From: Anthonomus grandis grandis
Taxonomy: Eukaryota; Arthropoda; Insecta; Coleoptera; Curculionidae
NCBI RefSeq assembly: GCF_022605725.1
Contig: NC_065547.1
Span: forward strand, 20,997,167 to 21,061,166
DNA: 64,000 bases
Direction: 5' to 3'
The notes beneath the pieces are model-generated. The model ran no database searches. It was given only the letters and a program-made list of their open reading frames with translations, and was not told where the DNA came from. The translations under genes and the position numbers were made by a program. Below, piece after piece: positions 57,301-63,990 of the stretch; positions within the stretch are counted from its first letter, which is position 1; each line of letters starts with the position of its first letter.

Positions 57301-58636
57301 CACTAAAAAATCAAGCTGCCATTGGATCCGTGTACCGGTCGCTTATCAATGGCATTGTTCAAATAAAAAAAGTATCGTATACTATACTGTAAGTTATATT
57401 CTCTATTTTGGACGTTTCCTTTTTGCATTCAACCTCGTGTTTTCATTCAAGTCGTTTTTTTGTTCCTTTTCTATAATAATCATCCATATTTAACATCTCT
57501 TTAAAACAACTTAGACCAATAACTATTAGGGTGAATAATAATGTCGATTTTTGTGTCCCTACCTATCTCATACCCTGCCGCCTGTGGGAAAGGCAAAAAC
57601 CGTAACTTTATAATAAACCAGCCCTAATCCCCAGAATACCCGGAATATAACGTTCGTCGTTTTAAGAATTTCTCTGCTATACTGGACGCCGTAAGATAAT
57701 TTCTTCCTCGCCTCTCACCGCTGCCCCGCAGCTACTCGAAAGGATAGGTAGCGGAGCCTTAAGGATACCATTTACAAACACGAATTTATTATAGGCTAAC
57801 AAATTTTATTTTAAAAAATGCCTGAACTTTCGTGTAATATTTTGCGAAATTTTATTGCAAGTAATACACTTAGCAGTCAGTCGCTTTAGTCGCTTACTAC
57901 TTGTCGTACTTAAAACAACGACGTAGCAGGCGAGTAGCCGAGCACACGAAATGCATGCGTGCGCATTGCCATATATTTCGCCTTGAAGCATCTATAGATG
58001 CGTAATGATTAATTTCCCAACCTGTATAGTTTTTATAACTATACTACTAACTCTATAACCGGAAATGCCAAGCAAAATTGTACTTGTACTAGTACCCCAC
58101 AGTGTTTCTGCCAAGTTGGTAGTTTTCCTTTATCCATTGTTTCCGGGTTAGCACATTATATAAGCAAATTTAAATACGCAAGTGACTAGACTTACCTTCT
58201 CCAGACTGACATAAATGAGTATCCTTTATAACTGAAGCATAGTCGCTATCTGTAGCCTTACATTGCTCATTGTTCATAATCGTATTGGTTTCGTATCGTA
58301 AAATATCTGTCACTGAGCTCTGAGAATCTATAGTTTTTCCCCAGCCAGTTGCAATTCCTATAATTTATATAGTACAGCTTAAAAAAAAATATTTAAAAAG
58401 TATGCATACCTTGATTATTAGCGTAACTATTACTTCCACTAGCCAACTGGATAATTTGGACATAGCTGTTAAGTTCTGCAGGGGTAGTTAGTTTTACTAA
58501 GGCAACGTCATTTGTGAGTGTACTGCTGTCCCAACTTGGATGAACAATAAATGTGGCCGATGTTTGAGTTTGCCTTGAACTTTCTGAGGTATCAGAGATG
58601 TTATGAGCACCTAATATAACTTGCATAGATACTGCT
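33142..58636 (-). CDS. Chymotrypsin/brachyurin-like serine protease gene (3 exons in window, 5' partial)
   Basis: S1-family serine protease, probably secreted. Exons on the minus strand: 58410-58636, 58196-58357 and 33142-33317, all with GT..AG introns and matching phases (CAA G/GA ATT; GAA G/GG ATC). Exon-encoded motifs appear in family order: VILGAHN and NDVALVKL with the catalytic Asp, then GIATGWGKT, then GICKGDSGGPLV with the catalytic Ser, then VFTRI..WI. The residue six before the Ser is Gly, not the Asp of trypsins, and the CEAGKP loop suggests chymotrypsin- or brachyurin-like specificity. The 24,878-bp last intron holds an errantivirus and other elements. The exon(s) for signal peptide, activation site and catalytic His are not in the window, so the preceding intron exceeds 5.3 kb. 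No stop or frameshift was seen in the exons. Confidence 0.85.
33318..33618. other. Intron sequence with partial MITE end
   Basis: Start of the large protease intron region. ACAGGGTGTTAATTG near 33545 matches the CAGGGTG-type termini seen elsewhere in the window, and the preceding TTTTGAGATACAGGGTG resembles an internal motif of the 13265-13493 MITE. No second end was found before the errantivirus LTR. Confidence 0.35.
33619..33832 (+). repeat. Errantivirus 5' LTR
   Basis: 214 bp, starting AGTTATATAG and ending AAATATATAAT, right before the PBS. Errantivirus LTRs of the 17.6/297 type start with AGT and end in AAT(T). The body matches the 3' copy (43709-43877) with a few percent divergence and small indels. 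No flanking target-site duplication was seen, which fits later rearrangement at the 3' end. Confidence 0.8.
33833..33849 (+). promoter_or_regulatory. Errantivirus primer-binding site
   Basis: TGGCGCAGTCGGTAGGA begins right at the LTR end. This is the well-known tRNA-Ser-type PBS of the 17.6/297 group. Confidence 0.85.
34185..35201 (+). pseudogene. Errantivirus gag
   Basis: Begins MTTQVALEKPKVNLHLFKLK with IKPYDGDANTLNKF, an errantivirus Gag N-terminus. A frameshift near 34368 and an in-frame TGA near 34420 precede the rest. Later frames give CFSERRDLDCLIQEL, DSLEDAMAYVIEFENF, an Asn-rich spacer (34790-34960) and RPKTLPLQRLPTNEQVFVK with PKNVFRPNQIP (34977-35201). Errantivirus Gags usually lack zinc knuckles, as here. 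Non-functional. Confidence 0.8.
35440..36325 (+). pseudogene. Errantivirus pol, protease and linker to RT
   Basis: LLIDTCSNKSILKP (about 35505-35545) is the retropepsin active-site loop, with Cys in place of the usual Gly in DTG. Stops and an indel follow near 35600-35640. The open frame 35812-36325 reads MNIPFYYRQIEDVSFSLSV, then GFALVEIENPTDKTINV and FTPHVKHEIKTTDEIPV, the segment just before RT. Coding is cut here by the inserted transposon at 36326 and resumes as HTKSYRYPHIHKQEVQKQI at 39000. Confidence 0.82.
36610..38714 (+). mobile_element. Tc1/mariner-like transposon nested at the palindrome centre
   Basis: 2105 bp with its own termini CAGGGTGCTTCATTATTA and complement, TA on both sides (36608-36609, 38715-38716), and inverted repeats of about 165 bp. 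It differs from the outer element after CAGGGTG. Contains the transposase remnant at 36966-37984. Confidence 0.82.
36966..37984 (+). pseudogene. Tc1/mariner-like transposase (DUF4817 + DDE domain)
   Basis: Start at ATG 36966: the N-terminal helix-turn-helix part has FIECNKNAREACNLYQRRYP and GSFAKPRRNANN (DUF4817-like). After about residue 100 the frame breaks and part of the second DNA-binding region appears deleted. The catalytic domain continues in another frame (37334-37984): CIWTDEASI (first Asp), SFSVWVGIFRGRFIGPYIYD, FFQQDGAPPHNSRVV (second Asp) and WPPRSPDLTPLDFYLWGRI (third Asp). About 36 residues separate the second and third Asp if the SPD residue is used. One frameshift plus a likely deletion make it inactive. 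Confidence 0.82.
39000..40410 (+). pseudogene. Errantivirus pol, reverse transcriptase and RNase H
   Basis: TKSYRYPHIHKQEVQKQIAE, MLEKGIIGPSTSPWSSPIW and WRLVIDYRKIN open the RT (39000-39210). Frames then break at 39240-39370, losing or shifting the LDLASGFHQI-type block. FGLKNAPATFQRAMDEIL and IYIDDLIMFS (YIDD, about 39495-39525) follow, then an in-frame TAA near 39535. RNase H is open from 39802 to 40410 with FELITDASYFAIGAILSQEG, YSTIEKELLAVVWGCKYFRP and VITDHKPI. Several stops make it inactive. Confidence 0.85.
40411..41560 (+). pseudogene. Errantivirus integrase
   Basis: Zinc-domain remnant KALCHRFFWPNMLSDIERYV and CDVCQKNKYERNPP (40896-41030). Core traces around IDAFSRYAQAYPL (41110-41155) and PCDKGTEFKT in another frame, then ERLHSTLIEHYRCL (the catalytic-Glu block) and YNNSIHNVTKFTPFEI with a basic tail (41268-41561). 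A segment near 41255 between the DKGTEF and ERLHST blocks is shortened. Frameshifts and internal loss mean it is not functional. Confidence 0.8.
41760..43240 (+). pseudogene. Errantivirus envelope-like gene
   Basis: Starts within the pol 3' end, as errantivirus env genes usually do after splicing. A hydrophobic leader-like N-terminus (41760-41820) precedes a long helical ectodomain. Stops at about 42156 and 42316, another at 42741 and a frameshift before 42929 break it. The last part (42929-43240) has one strong membrane segment (FMIMFIITIIIYIIIMILLL) and a short basic tail. The region after 42110 matches the conserved core of insect errantivirus Env proteins in layout. No intact protein can be made. 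Confidence 0.75.
43281..43291 (+). promoter_or_regulatory. Polypurine tract before 3' LTR
   Basis: AAGGACGGAGG directly precedes the LTR start AGTTATATAG. Expected plus-strand priming site of the errantivirus. Confidence 0.7.
43292..43877 (+). repeat. Errantivirus 3' LTR, disrupted
   Basis: First 27 bases (43292-43318) match the 5' LTR start. Then about 390 bp of inverted-duplication sequence intervene, and the LTR resumes at about 43709 (CACTTATTGATCAG) and ends ATATAAT at 43877. The intervening segment includes a reverse-complement copy of most of the LTR. Confidence 0.8.
43321..43918. repeat. 598-bp near-perfect palindrome over the LTR/flank junction
   Basis: Left arm (43321 to about 43607) and right arm (about 43630-43918) are about 95% identical as reverse complements. 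Arms include 41 bp of sequence beyond the LTR end (TCCTGGCTCGACCC...), the LTR body and a unique inner segment (GGGTGACCATTCTAATATAT). A spacer of roughly 20-30 bases with residual pairing lies at the centre. Confidence 0.9.
43919..44640. other. Intron sequence, nothing recognised
   Basis: Unique-looking AT-rich DNA between the palindrome and a transposase fragment. No ORF, repeat or RNA seen. Confidence 0.4.
44640..45001 (-). pseudogene. Tc1/mariner-like transposase C-terminal fragment
   Basis: The minus strand has KMAGNFLQATFTGRILTTKG, then TYEWPPRS, DLSPNDFFRLGISHM (in another frame) and NLDQLRAKVREILNIITEML (in a third). WPPRSPDLSPNDFFLWG-type sequence is the third catalytic block of the same DUF4817-associated transposase group as 36966-37984. 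Only the last third of the gene survives. A small internal duplication around 44800-44830 (GGAGATAAA twice) adds to the frame damage. Confidence 0.55.
45002..46760. other. Intron sequence with one repeat-family fragment
   Basis: AT-rich. Segment 45675-45770 (GATTTGCAACCATCTGAAATC through CAAATCCTTTGGAAGTT) matches part of the right arm of the fold-back element at 54334-55041, so a solo piece of that family lies here. Open frames at 45000-45404 and 45441-45647 show no family features. Confidence 0.5.
46761..48503 (+). pseudogene. P-element-like (THAP9-like) transposase relic
   Basis: Plus strand. An acceptor-like AAATATTTTAG precedes 46761, where coding similarity starts mid-THAP: FPVESLRGKYICRNHFNKED (C-x2-H half of the zinc module) and NSNAVPQNYTAFF. 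Next are LPAVSTIRKWIAQNNFKTGI, KSLIAFDEISLKENFKF (first Asp), VVCDQDINNRDAMKLLGVT and YDVRHLFKSIRNNML (about 47590-47750). The C-terminal part has RQRGGWNLNPTARSFWLFFR, SLEDCANVYYAGHLVKK (48051-48370) and NCPDCATLLKSNEC. These blocks are in P-element transposase order. At least five frame breaks or stops. The THAP zinc-binding N-terminus is missing, presumably in an upstream exon that has been lost. Confidence 0.8.
48504..48607. repeat. TA-rich microsatellite
   Basis: Alternating TATATA with embedded TATACATA units (about 48514-48595). Partly self-complementary (ATCTATGTATA...TATACATAGAT). Directly follows the P-like relic. Confidence 0.85.
48608..48740 (+). repeat. Dispersed repeat, copy A
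   Basis: About 130 bp sharing roughly 80-85% identity by eye with 55295-55423 in the same orientation: both have GAATTTCCTTTTTTTTGC, ATATATGTGACCCACTTC and ACTGAAACCACTCAAAA. Non-coding. Family not recognised. Confidence 0.7.
48962..49015. repeat. Perfect-stem hairpin
   Basis: GCGCCTAATCAAAAAGG and CCTTTTTGATTAGGTGC pair over 17 bases with one G-T wobble, loop about 17-18 bases. It may be the fused or inverted end of a transposon near the P-like relic. Confidence 0.7.
49016..50873. other. Intron sequence, no recognisable gene
   Basis: AT-rich. The last 200 bases (50640-50760) are less AT-rich with CCACCACCCACC and CATCGATCGTCG segments, which could be a promoter for the THAP ORF that follows. 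Confidence 0.4.
50974..51270 (+). CDS. THAP-domain ORF
   Basis: 98 residues from an ATG (MLSPGKFIFKCKAPTCSNTY) to a stop. A THAP zinc module (C2CH) is visible: Cys at about 11 and 16, WFKILGL near 50, and CYLCQDHF giving C-x2-H. The end lacks the usual AVPTM box and instead reads ALAIAGPSI. THAP domains bind DNA and are found in P-type transposases and in host regulators. Here the ORF contains only the domain. A mini-exon may lie upstream (GTTTCAG/ATCCCTAGGATGGG/GTAAGT at about 50865-50895), but its phase to this ORF does not fit simply. Lies antisense in the protease intron. It may be a separate small gene or the first exon of a lost transposase. Confidence 0.55.
   Translation: MLSPGKFIFKCKAPTCSNTYYWPIEDSYKNKIVFKFPESDIIRRSEWFKILGLSPTSTRCYLCQDHFDNISFTSTIHTRLKKCALAIAGPSIIQNAPE
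51271..52480. other. Intron sequence, nothing recognised
   Basis: AT-rich. A phrase around TTAGACCGCATC at about 52355 resembles CTAGACCGCATCG at about 50614, but the flanks do not match convincingly. No coding or RNA feature. Confidence 0.4.
52481..52593 (+). repeat. 25-bp perfect inverted repeat (long hairpin)
   Basis: AAGATTAACTTTTTGGTTTC plus TAAAG at 52481-52505 is exactly complementary to 52569-52593, with a 63-base loop. Could be a remnant of a small transposon or a transcribed hairpin. An ORF of 64 codons crosses it but shows no protein features. Confidence 0.75.
52735..53065 (+). repeat. Two related modules of about 75 bp
   Basis: AAGTACTCA..ACCTTTTAAATGAGGTAACAC..CTATTTAA..CAAGATGGCG (52735-52805) and AAGTACTCATTGAGACCTTT..AAATGAGGTATCACACG..CTATTTAA..CAAGATGTCG (52990-53065) are imperfect direct copies about 255 bp apart. 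Both lie in one non-coding repeat. Confidence 0.6.
53373..53400 (+). repeat. GC-rich hairpin
   Basis: TACCACCCCCTTCGGGGGC followed by GGTA: a tight stem with a TTC/CTTCG loop in otherwise AT-rich DNA. Preceded at 53180-53192 by a run of 13 G. No function can be assigned. Confidence 0.6.
53431..54333. other. Intron sequence, nothing recognised
   Basis: AT-rich. The minus strand around 54060-54270 is suggestive of non-LTR RT (for example KGYPKNIYNYRSVRLLPH), but the trace is too short and broken to annotate. Confidence 0.3.
54334..55041. repeat. 708-bp fold-back element
   Basis: Ends GAACGCAGCATATGTCG and CGACATATGCTGCGTTC are perfectly complementary. Arms stay recognisably inverted for about 280 bp each, including GGCATTAT../GGGCATATTG.. 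and TCTCAACGCATTTGAGATGG / CCATCTCAAATCCG blocks. No ORF. Part of the right arm also occurs alone at about 45675-45770, so this is a dispersed family. Confidence 0.75.
55089..55122. repeat. 34-bp perfect palindrome
   Basis: CTTAGAACATTGAAAGG followed by its exact complement, with no loop. Located 47 bp outside the fold-back element. Confidence 0.85.
55295..55423 (+). repeat. Dispersed repeat, copy B
   Basis: Partner of 48608-48740, same orientation, about 6.7 kb apart. Small indels only. Both copies are inside the protease intron. Confidence 0.7.
55424..58195. other. Intron sequence, no recognisable gene
   Basis: AT-rich DNA immediately downstream of the middle protease exon. ORFs here (for example 55900-56154, 56535-56777 and 57275-57493) have no family features. 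A weak inverted pair around GGAATAC/GTATTCC (56930-57050) was noted. Confidence 0.45.
58196..58357 (-). CDS. Serine protease, middle exon
   Basis: 162 bp between acceptor AAATTATAG and donor GAAG/GTAAGT. Reads IATGWGKTIDSQSSVTDIL, RYETNTIMNNEQCKATDSDY and SVIKDTHLCQSGE. GWG and the two Cys residues fit the 128-182 segment of chymotrypsin-like proteases. Donor GTAAGT is consensus. Confidence 0.88.
58410..58636 (-). CDS. Serine protease, exon with catalytic Asp
   Basis: 227 bp between acceptor AAATTTTAG and donor CAAG/GTATGC. Reads AVSMQVILGAHNISDTSE, then TSATFIVHPSWDSSTLTN and DVALVKLTTPAELNSYVQII. The Asp in NDVALVKL is the catalytic Asp. Separated by a 52-bp intron (58358-58409) from the next exon. 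A phase-2 intron precedes it, so an upstream exon must supply the TAAHC block. Confidence 0.88.
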
Positions 58637-59570
58637 CTAAAATTTACAAACAAATTTGTGAAGTTTAGAATAATTTTTTTCTACACTTATAATTGCTTAA
58701 GTTCGTAAACAAATTTTATTATAAAAAAACATCTTTTGCAAATAAAAATTATAATCTCATGAACAGAATAAGTACTTAAATTAAAAAACACTTTTAAGTT
58801 CTTGAACTTTAACCTCCCAGTAATATGGATTACAAAAAGGATTACCAAAACATCTTTAAAAGATAAATCCATTTATTTTCTTTGTACTTATAGTCATAAA
58901 TAAAAAAAAATATATTAAATTGAATAATTTTTTAAATTGAATATTAATCATATTGCATCAATTGCAACACTTAAAGATTAATTTAAAATCGTAAGATGGC
59001 GTCAAGAGTACTTTAAAACAAGAGGAAGTCATTGTTTTATAGATTAGTCACTTAACGAAGTTAAGTAACTAAAACCCGTGGATTTGTAGCAATTTACAGA
59101 TACTTAAGTTGTCATGTTTGTCATGTCAAGAAGTTGTTTTGTCGTTGTTGACGATATATTTTGAAAAAAACATTTATTATGATAAACATTAGGGTGTTTC
59201 CAAAGTTGAGTTATTTATTTTAACTTCTTGCAGGAAAATCAAAATGAGTTGATATACCAAAAACACTTATATAAACGTTGCATAATAAAAAAGATAGTAA
59301 AACATAAAAAGTTAAAAAAAATAAGAATGTTAATAAATAAATTTTTTGATATTCTCGGCGAATGCCCTGAAATTTCTATTGTTTTTTTTTTTGTATCTCT
59401 ATTGTTACCGTTTATCAAATTAGACTTCGTGATACGGGGTTTTAAAAGAACAACGAGTAGGTCATGCTGGAAGGATGCTTAATCTGATGATGTTACAATT
59501 TGGGTAAGGTATTTTAGAAATGGTCTGCTAGGGATTCAGCAAGAGTTAGGCTTTACTCTTAGGTCATTGT
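58637..59570. other. Intron upstream of the Asp exon, nothing recognised
   Basis: AT-rich. No TAAHC-encoding exon was found on the minus strand here or in the rest of the window. Confidence 0.5.
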
Positions 59571-59787
59571 ATCACAAGGGGTAGGACACAATAGGACTGC
59601 TTCTTAGCAGACCGCAGTGTAGGGAGCCACAAGGCACCACCCAACGGTGGAGTTTTAGTGGGTATAGGACGAAACAGACTCGACACTGAGTCACACACTA
59701 CTGGGGGCGGCGCCGCGTAACCAGTGTTCATAAAGAATTTCTCCACCGACCCAAAAAAAAAAAAAAAAAAAATCACTAGGGGTAGGA
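59571..59787 (+). mobile_element. Retroposed LINE 3' end or SINE with poly(A) and target-site duplication
   Basis: Insert 59587-59771, relatively GC-rich (for example GGGGGCGGCGCCGCGTAACC), ends in a run of about 19 A. It is flanked by ATCACAAGGGGTAGGA (59571-59586) and ATCACTAGGGGTAGGA (59772-59787), a 16-bp duplication with one mismatch. The body looks like the 3' UTR of an insect non-LTR element. It is severely 5'-truncated or a SINE; no tRNA-like promoter boxes were identified. Confidence 0.8.
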
Positions 59788-59989
59788 AAAATTCTTCACC
59801 ATCTGTTTTAAAACCAAAAGATATTTTTGTCTGTAATTATCAACTTAATCAACTACCTTTTTGTCTGCCGCCATAACTCTAATTTTATTTAAGACCTTAC
59901 CTTTCTGACATTATAAAAATGATAATTATTCCTTAATAAACTAATAAAATTACAAGCCGCCTCCGCTAGTCTAACCCGGCCGAAAACCG

Positions 59990-60470
59990 GTGAATCAAAA
60001 TAAGGGCTATTCACGCACTTTTATTACTCTATCTGTTCGCCGCGACGACTATAGAGTCATTTGCCAGTGGCTTTTAGAGTTCGGGAGAAATAAGGTATTT
60101 ATTAAATTAATTTTGTGTGCAGACGAGGGTACATTTACGCGAAATGAAGTGCAAAATTTCCAAAATAATTATTGTCGGGCAGTAGAAGATTCCCATGCTG
60201 TAAGAAAATCTAATTTTCCATATAGATATTCATTAAATGTTTGGGCTGGCGTGGTAAATGACATGTTTATTGGACCCCACTTTTTTCCACCTCGAATGAC
60301 CGGTGAAATTTATTTAGATTTTCTTTATACACAATTATTAGAAGCTATTCCTTTAAATGTGAGAGAGAATATGTGGATCCTACCTACATAATGAGGCTCC
60401 ACCACATTTTAGACAAGAATTTCCTGAACATCTAAATGATGAGTTTCCGAATAGATGGATAGGACGCTAT
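59990..60470 (+). pseudogene. Tc1/mariner-like transposase fragment
   Basis: SVRRDDYRVICQWLLEF and ILCADEGTFTRNEVQNFQNN (first Asp block), then FPYRYSLNVWAGVVNDMFIG and PHFFPPRMTGEIYLDFLYTQ, then NEAPPHFRQEF and HLNDEFPNRWIGR in another frame (second block with Asn-Glu in place of Asp-Gly). It ends abruptly at 60465 without the SPDLTPLD block and fuses to LINE sequence. N-terminal DNA-binding domain absent. Same broad group as 36966-37984 but a different family. Confidence 0.75.
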
Positions 60471-60721
60471 TTGAAGAGTTGATGTATCATGATGAAGTAG
60501 TAAATACTCCGAAAGGAGTTCAAGAGCTCATTGAAAATTCATGTGATTTAATTCATGGACACCAGGATTTCAAAATCAAATCCAAGCTCGTTATTTTTGA
60601 AGACTTGACCCCACCATACTACGAGCTTGTAAAATCAGCCAAGAAGAAATATGGTCCAAACAATGTCTGGACAGTAGGAGGGAAAGCTTTTGCGTGGAAC
60701 AAGCAGGAAAATGTGAAATGA
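60455..60721 (+). pseudogene. LINE ORF1 C-terminal domain
   Basis: An 88-residue open frame, of which the first 5-6 residues belong to the mariner junction. NTPKGVQELIENSCDLIHG, KSKLVIFEDLTPPYYELVKS and YGPNNVWTVGGKAFAWNK match the pattern seen at the C-terminus of ORF1 proteins of insect Jockey/CR1-like elements (x(I/V)(F/Y)ExLTP...VWT..GKIFA). The stop at 60719-60721 precedes the endonuclease region by about 370 bp. Confidence 0.55.
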
Positions 60722-62163
60722 GAGTTAACCAAAATGGCATAATACTGAATTATTGCCAACACCTATTCTTTTTTTCCTTTACTTATTATAATATAATAAA
60801 AATTTATTGAGCTCAGTATTTTATCGGCATGGTGAGGTCATACCACAAAGTTAATATTCACTATAATCGGAATTTAAAGTGTTTTTTTCTTTTTTCCTAA
60901 TGTTAACTGGTCAAAAGCAATGATATGTAAACATTTTAAATATTTTTATATAGTTATTTCGTTTTCTGCATATTTTTAGATAATATACTTATACAATAAT
61001 AATTCATATTATAGAGAGAAGCTATGAGGACATATGAATAAGTTTTCTTGTTTTTATGGTTAAGAAAAATATTTCGTCATATGCACATTCTATCATGCAA
61101 CACTGGTTTCGACTTATTTTCGGAATCTTTGGGCACTGAATCTTACGATGTTATTGGGCTGAAACATGGCTACTAGGTACTAGGTATCTGAAACATGGCT
61201 AAATTCATCTATACCTGATCTTGCTGTCAAAACTTTAGATTACAAGCATATAAGAAGGGATTGTGATGGAAGGGGGGTGGTGTTATGTTTTACATTATAG
61301 GGATTCTATTAAATACAAAGTTTTAGATCTGCCTAGGTATGATGATACTGTGCTGGAGCTTTGGATTACCATCAAGGTTGCAGGCAAACATATTTGTCTG
61401 GGGACCTGTTATAGACCTCCGAGTGTGGTAAGATTAAGGAGTGCTTCGACTTTTTAGAGCAAGCTTTTACCTATTTTGCACTGCAATTTAATGTTCTTCT
61501 ATTTGATATGTTTATTTTAACGTCAACATGTTAATTACAAGTCCTGCTACTGTGCTCTTTTTTTTTTCAAAAGATTGGCCTCTCCCAAATTATCAAGGAT
61601 TCGACTCAGGTAAGTAGAAATTCGGTTAGTTTGATTGACTTAATCATTAGTTCTACACCAGAGCTGGTAAGTAATATTCAAGTGATAAATATTTAAGACA
61701 TTTCATCACTGATCATCACCTTGTATCATGTAATATTAAGCTTAAACGGGATAACCCTACTGCAATATCAAATACATACAGAGATTTTTGACAATGATCG
61801 CCTCATGGCTGAGTTACAAAGAATATACTATAAATATAGAATCATATTTAGTTACTGGGGGATGTAAATGAAGCTTTGTCTTGTTGGAATAGTAGCGTTA
61901 TTTAAATTTTTGATCAAACTGCTACTTATAAAACTTCACAAATATCCAAACCGCCAGCTCCCTGGCTAACCGAAAATTTTAAGCTTATTATGCAGCAAAG
62001 AGATAGAGCTTTTACTTATTATAAACAAAATAAAAGTGACAGAACGTGAAATTACTTTACGAAATTGAGAGCTTTTACCAATAAATGTTAAGGCTAAAAA
62101 AAGCCATTTCCAAATCTTAAATATAGAAATAATCCAAAGGCATTTTGAAAAACTCTAAAATAC

Positions 62164-63130
62164 TTGAATATTGGTGAGTTTAAGTCGGAGTCAGATTTAG
62201 AAACTACGCCGAATGACTTTAATGATTTTTTTACAAATAAACCGCCTTCCGTCTCACAATTTGACTCGGATGAAGAAAAGGATATTTTAAATATCTATAA
62301 GAATCTAAAGTGTATTAATGAGCCATTGAGTTTTCACACAGTGTCAGAGGATAAAGTCATAAAAACATTCAACTCATTCAAAAGGAATGCCATGGATGTA
62401 GATAACATAAATTTAAAAATCCTTTGATTAATGCTTACAACTTTGATTGGACATTTTACTTTCATTATTAATTTATGTCTCACTACTAGTACGTGTCCCG
62501 AAATTTGGAAAGCAGCAAATATGATGCCGGTGCCTAAAAAAACGCTGCCTCTGAATTGACTCATCACAGCTTGCTATGTATAGCATCTAAGGTTTTGGAG
62601 AAAATAATTGCATCCCAAATTTCTAAATTTCTTTCTCAAAACAACATTCTACCTGAAACACAATCGGTATTTAAACCTGCGCATAGTATCACAACTGCCT
62701 TATTAAAAGTTATCGATGCCATCTTTATAGATGCTGATAGGGGCCTAATTACTTACTTAGTCCTGTTAGATTCCAGCAGAGTCTTTGATACCCTTGATCC
62801 TGATCTGGTAGGTAGTGTGCTGAGTTCTCTTTTATTTAGAACTTATACTGCGCTTTTTTATAGGTTTTTAAAGCATTGCAGAGGCAATATTGCTGGTCAA
62901 AGAATAAATGAAGATTTTAAAAGTTTCGTAAGCACACCTGCTAAACGAGGATAACATAGAAGTGTTGTTATTTGGTAAAAATGCAAGTGTGCTGCTAAAT
63001 GATAAATCTTTCAATCTAACTCTAAATGAGGTACACTTAAAATTTACCGATTGTTGCCGTAACATGGGACTAATTCTTGATAATAACTTAAGATTTAATC
63101 AGCATGTCTCTAATGAATTAATGAATCTCA
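62164..63130 (+). pseudogene. LINE reverse transcriptase
   Basis: Fragments of RT in two main frames (62164-62427, 62556-62954, then a third frame to 63130). FHTVSEDKVIKTFNSFKRNA is the pre-RT region; TCPEIWKAANMMPVPKK and YRPISLLCIASK-type sequence are fingers. The palm is interrupted: DTLDPDLVGSVLSSLLF joins motif 3 to motif 4 with the intervening helix lost, and the segment that should hold ADD is replaced by GNIAGQRINEDFKSFV. Confidence 0.75.
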
Positions 63131-63589
63131 CTGGTTGAACTTAGATGGGCATTTTAAACTACATATGGCCTGTCTAATATTTAAAATTAATGAATCTAAA
63201 ACTCCCCCATACCTTAATAGTAAATTGATCAAACGTGAAAGTATTAGTGGTATTTGCACCAGATTCACCAGATCCACTATATTCAATCACCAAGCATTAC
63301 ACCGCTTTATTCCAGCGGTCCTTTTCTTACAATAGTATAAAAATATATGATTTGCGATTGATATTAAGTCTCCTTCAAGTTTTCAGATATTTAAGGAGAA
63401 ATATTGAAACCATGTGTTGTCCCTTAGGAACTGGTAAGAACTTAAATTGTTTTGAGACTGTTGCATTACTATTTATGTTCACCATTGGCGCGCATATGGG
63501 TAATGATCTCAATTTTTTTAAAGAAAAAAATGGTACGCCACCGAGATATTTCAAATTAAAAATAATTTTTGAATTTCTCGTCAAGATCT

Positions 63590-63990
63590 TCATAAATTTT
63601 TGCAGTCAGAGATAAAATTGCATCTTCTGTTAATTTGCCTTTTCTAAAGCCAAATTGATTATCAGATATAATATTATTTAAAAAAAAATTAACAATTTGG
63701 GATTTAATAATGGTTTCTAAGATTTTTTAAAAATTTGAAATCAGTGAAATCGGCCTATAGCTGTTCAGACTCATTTTATCTCCTTTCTTAAAAAGTGGTT
63801 TAATTTTTCCTATTTTAAGGGCATCTGAAAATGTTTGGCAAAAAAAATTATTAAATAAGATAAGATAGGTGCTATTTCATAGACAATTTCTTTTAAAACC
63901 TCGGAATGAACTCATGACCTGGAGACTTTTTTATTTTATTTAGTATATGTTAGTTTTGAGGGATAAATAAGTTTCTGAAGTAATAGGATA
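63590..63990 (-). pseudogene. Second non-LTR reverse transcriptase fragment, opposite strand
   Basis: Minus strand: EIVYEIAPILSYLI (about 63855-63895), DALKIGKIKPLFKKGDKMSL, NSYRPISLISNF (about 63735-63830), KILETIIKSQIVNFFLNNII and SDNQFGFRKGKLTEDAILSL, TAKIYEDL (about 63590-63730). These are the RT fingers of a Jockey/RTE-like element. One TAA and several frame changes. Runs toward the right window edge and ends where the plus-strand LINE relic ends, tail to tail. Confidence 0.7.

Larger units (their letters stand above)
60455..63350 (+). mobile_element. Non-LTR retrotransposon (Jockey/CR1-like) relic
   Basis: Plus strand, read in order. ORF1 C-terminus: KLVIFEDLTPPYYELVKSAK with NVWTVGGKAFAW (60455-60721). 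Endonuclease traces: SYDVIGL, CLGTCYRPPS and SLIDLIISSTPELVSNIQV (61100-61700), then PPAPWLTENFKLIMQQRDRA (about 61950-62010). RT: PNDFNDFFTNKPPS (62200), LLCIASKVLEKIIASQISKF and LVLLDSSRVFDTLD (62556-62810), SVLSSLLFRTY, then LLFGKNASVLLNDKSFNL and NMGLILDNNLRFNQHVSNEL (62960-63120). C-terminus: FKINESKTPPYLNSKLIKRE (63170-63230). Two internal deletions remove the palm core and the ADD box, so it cannot move. Confidence 0.78.
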
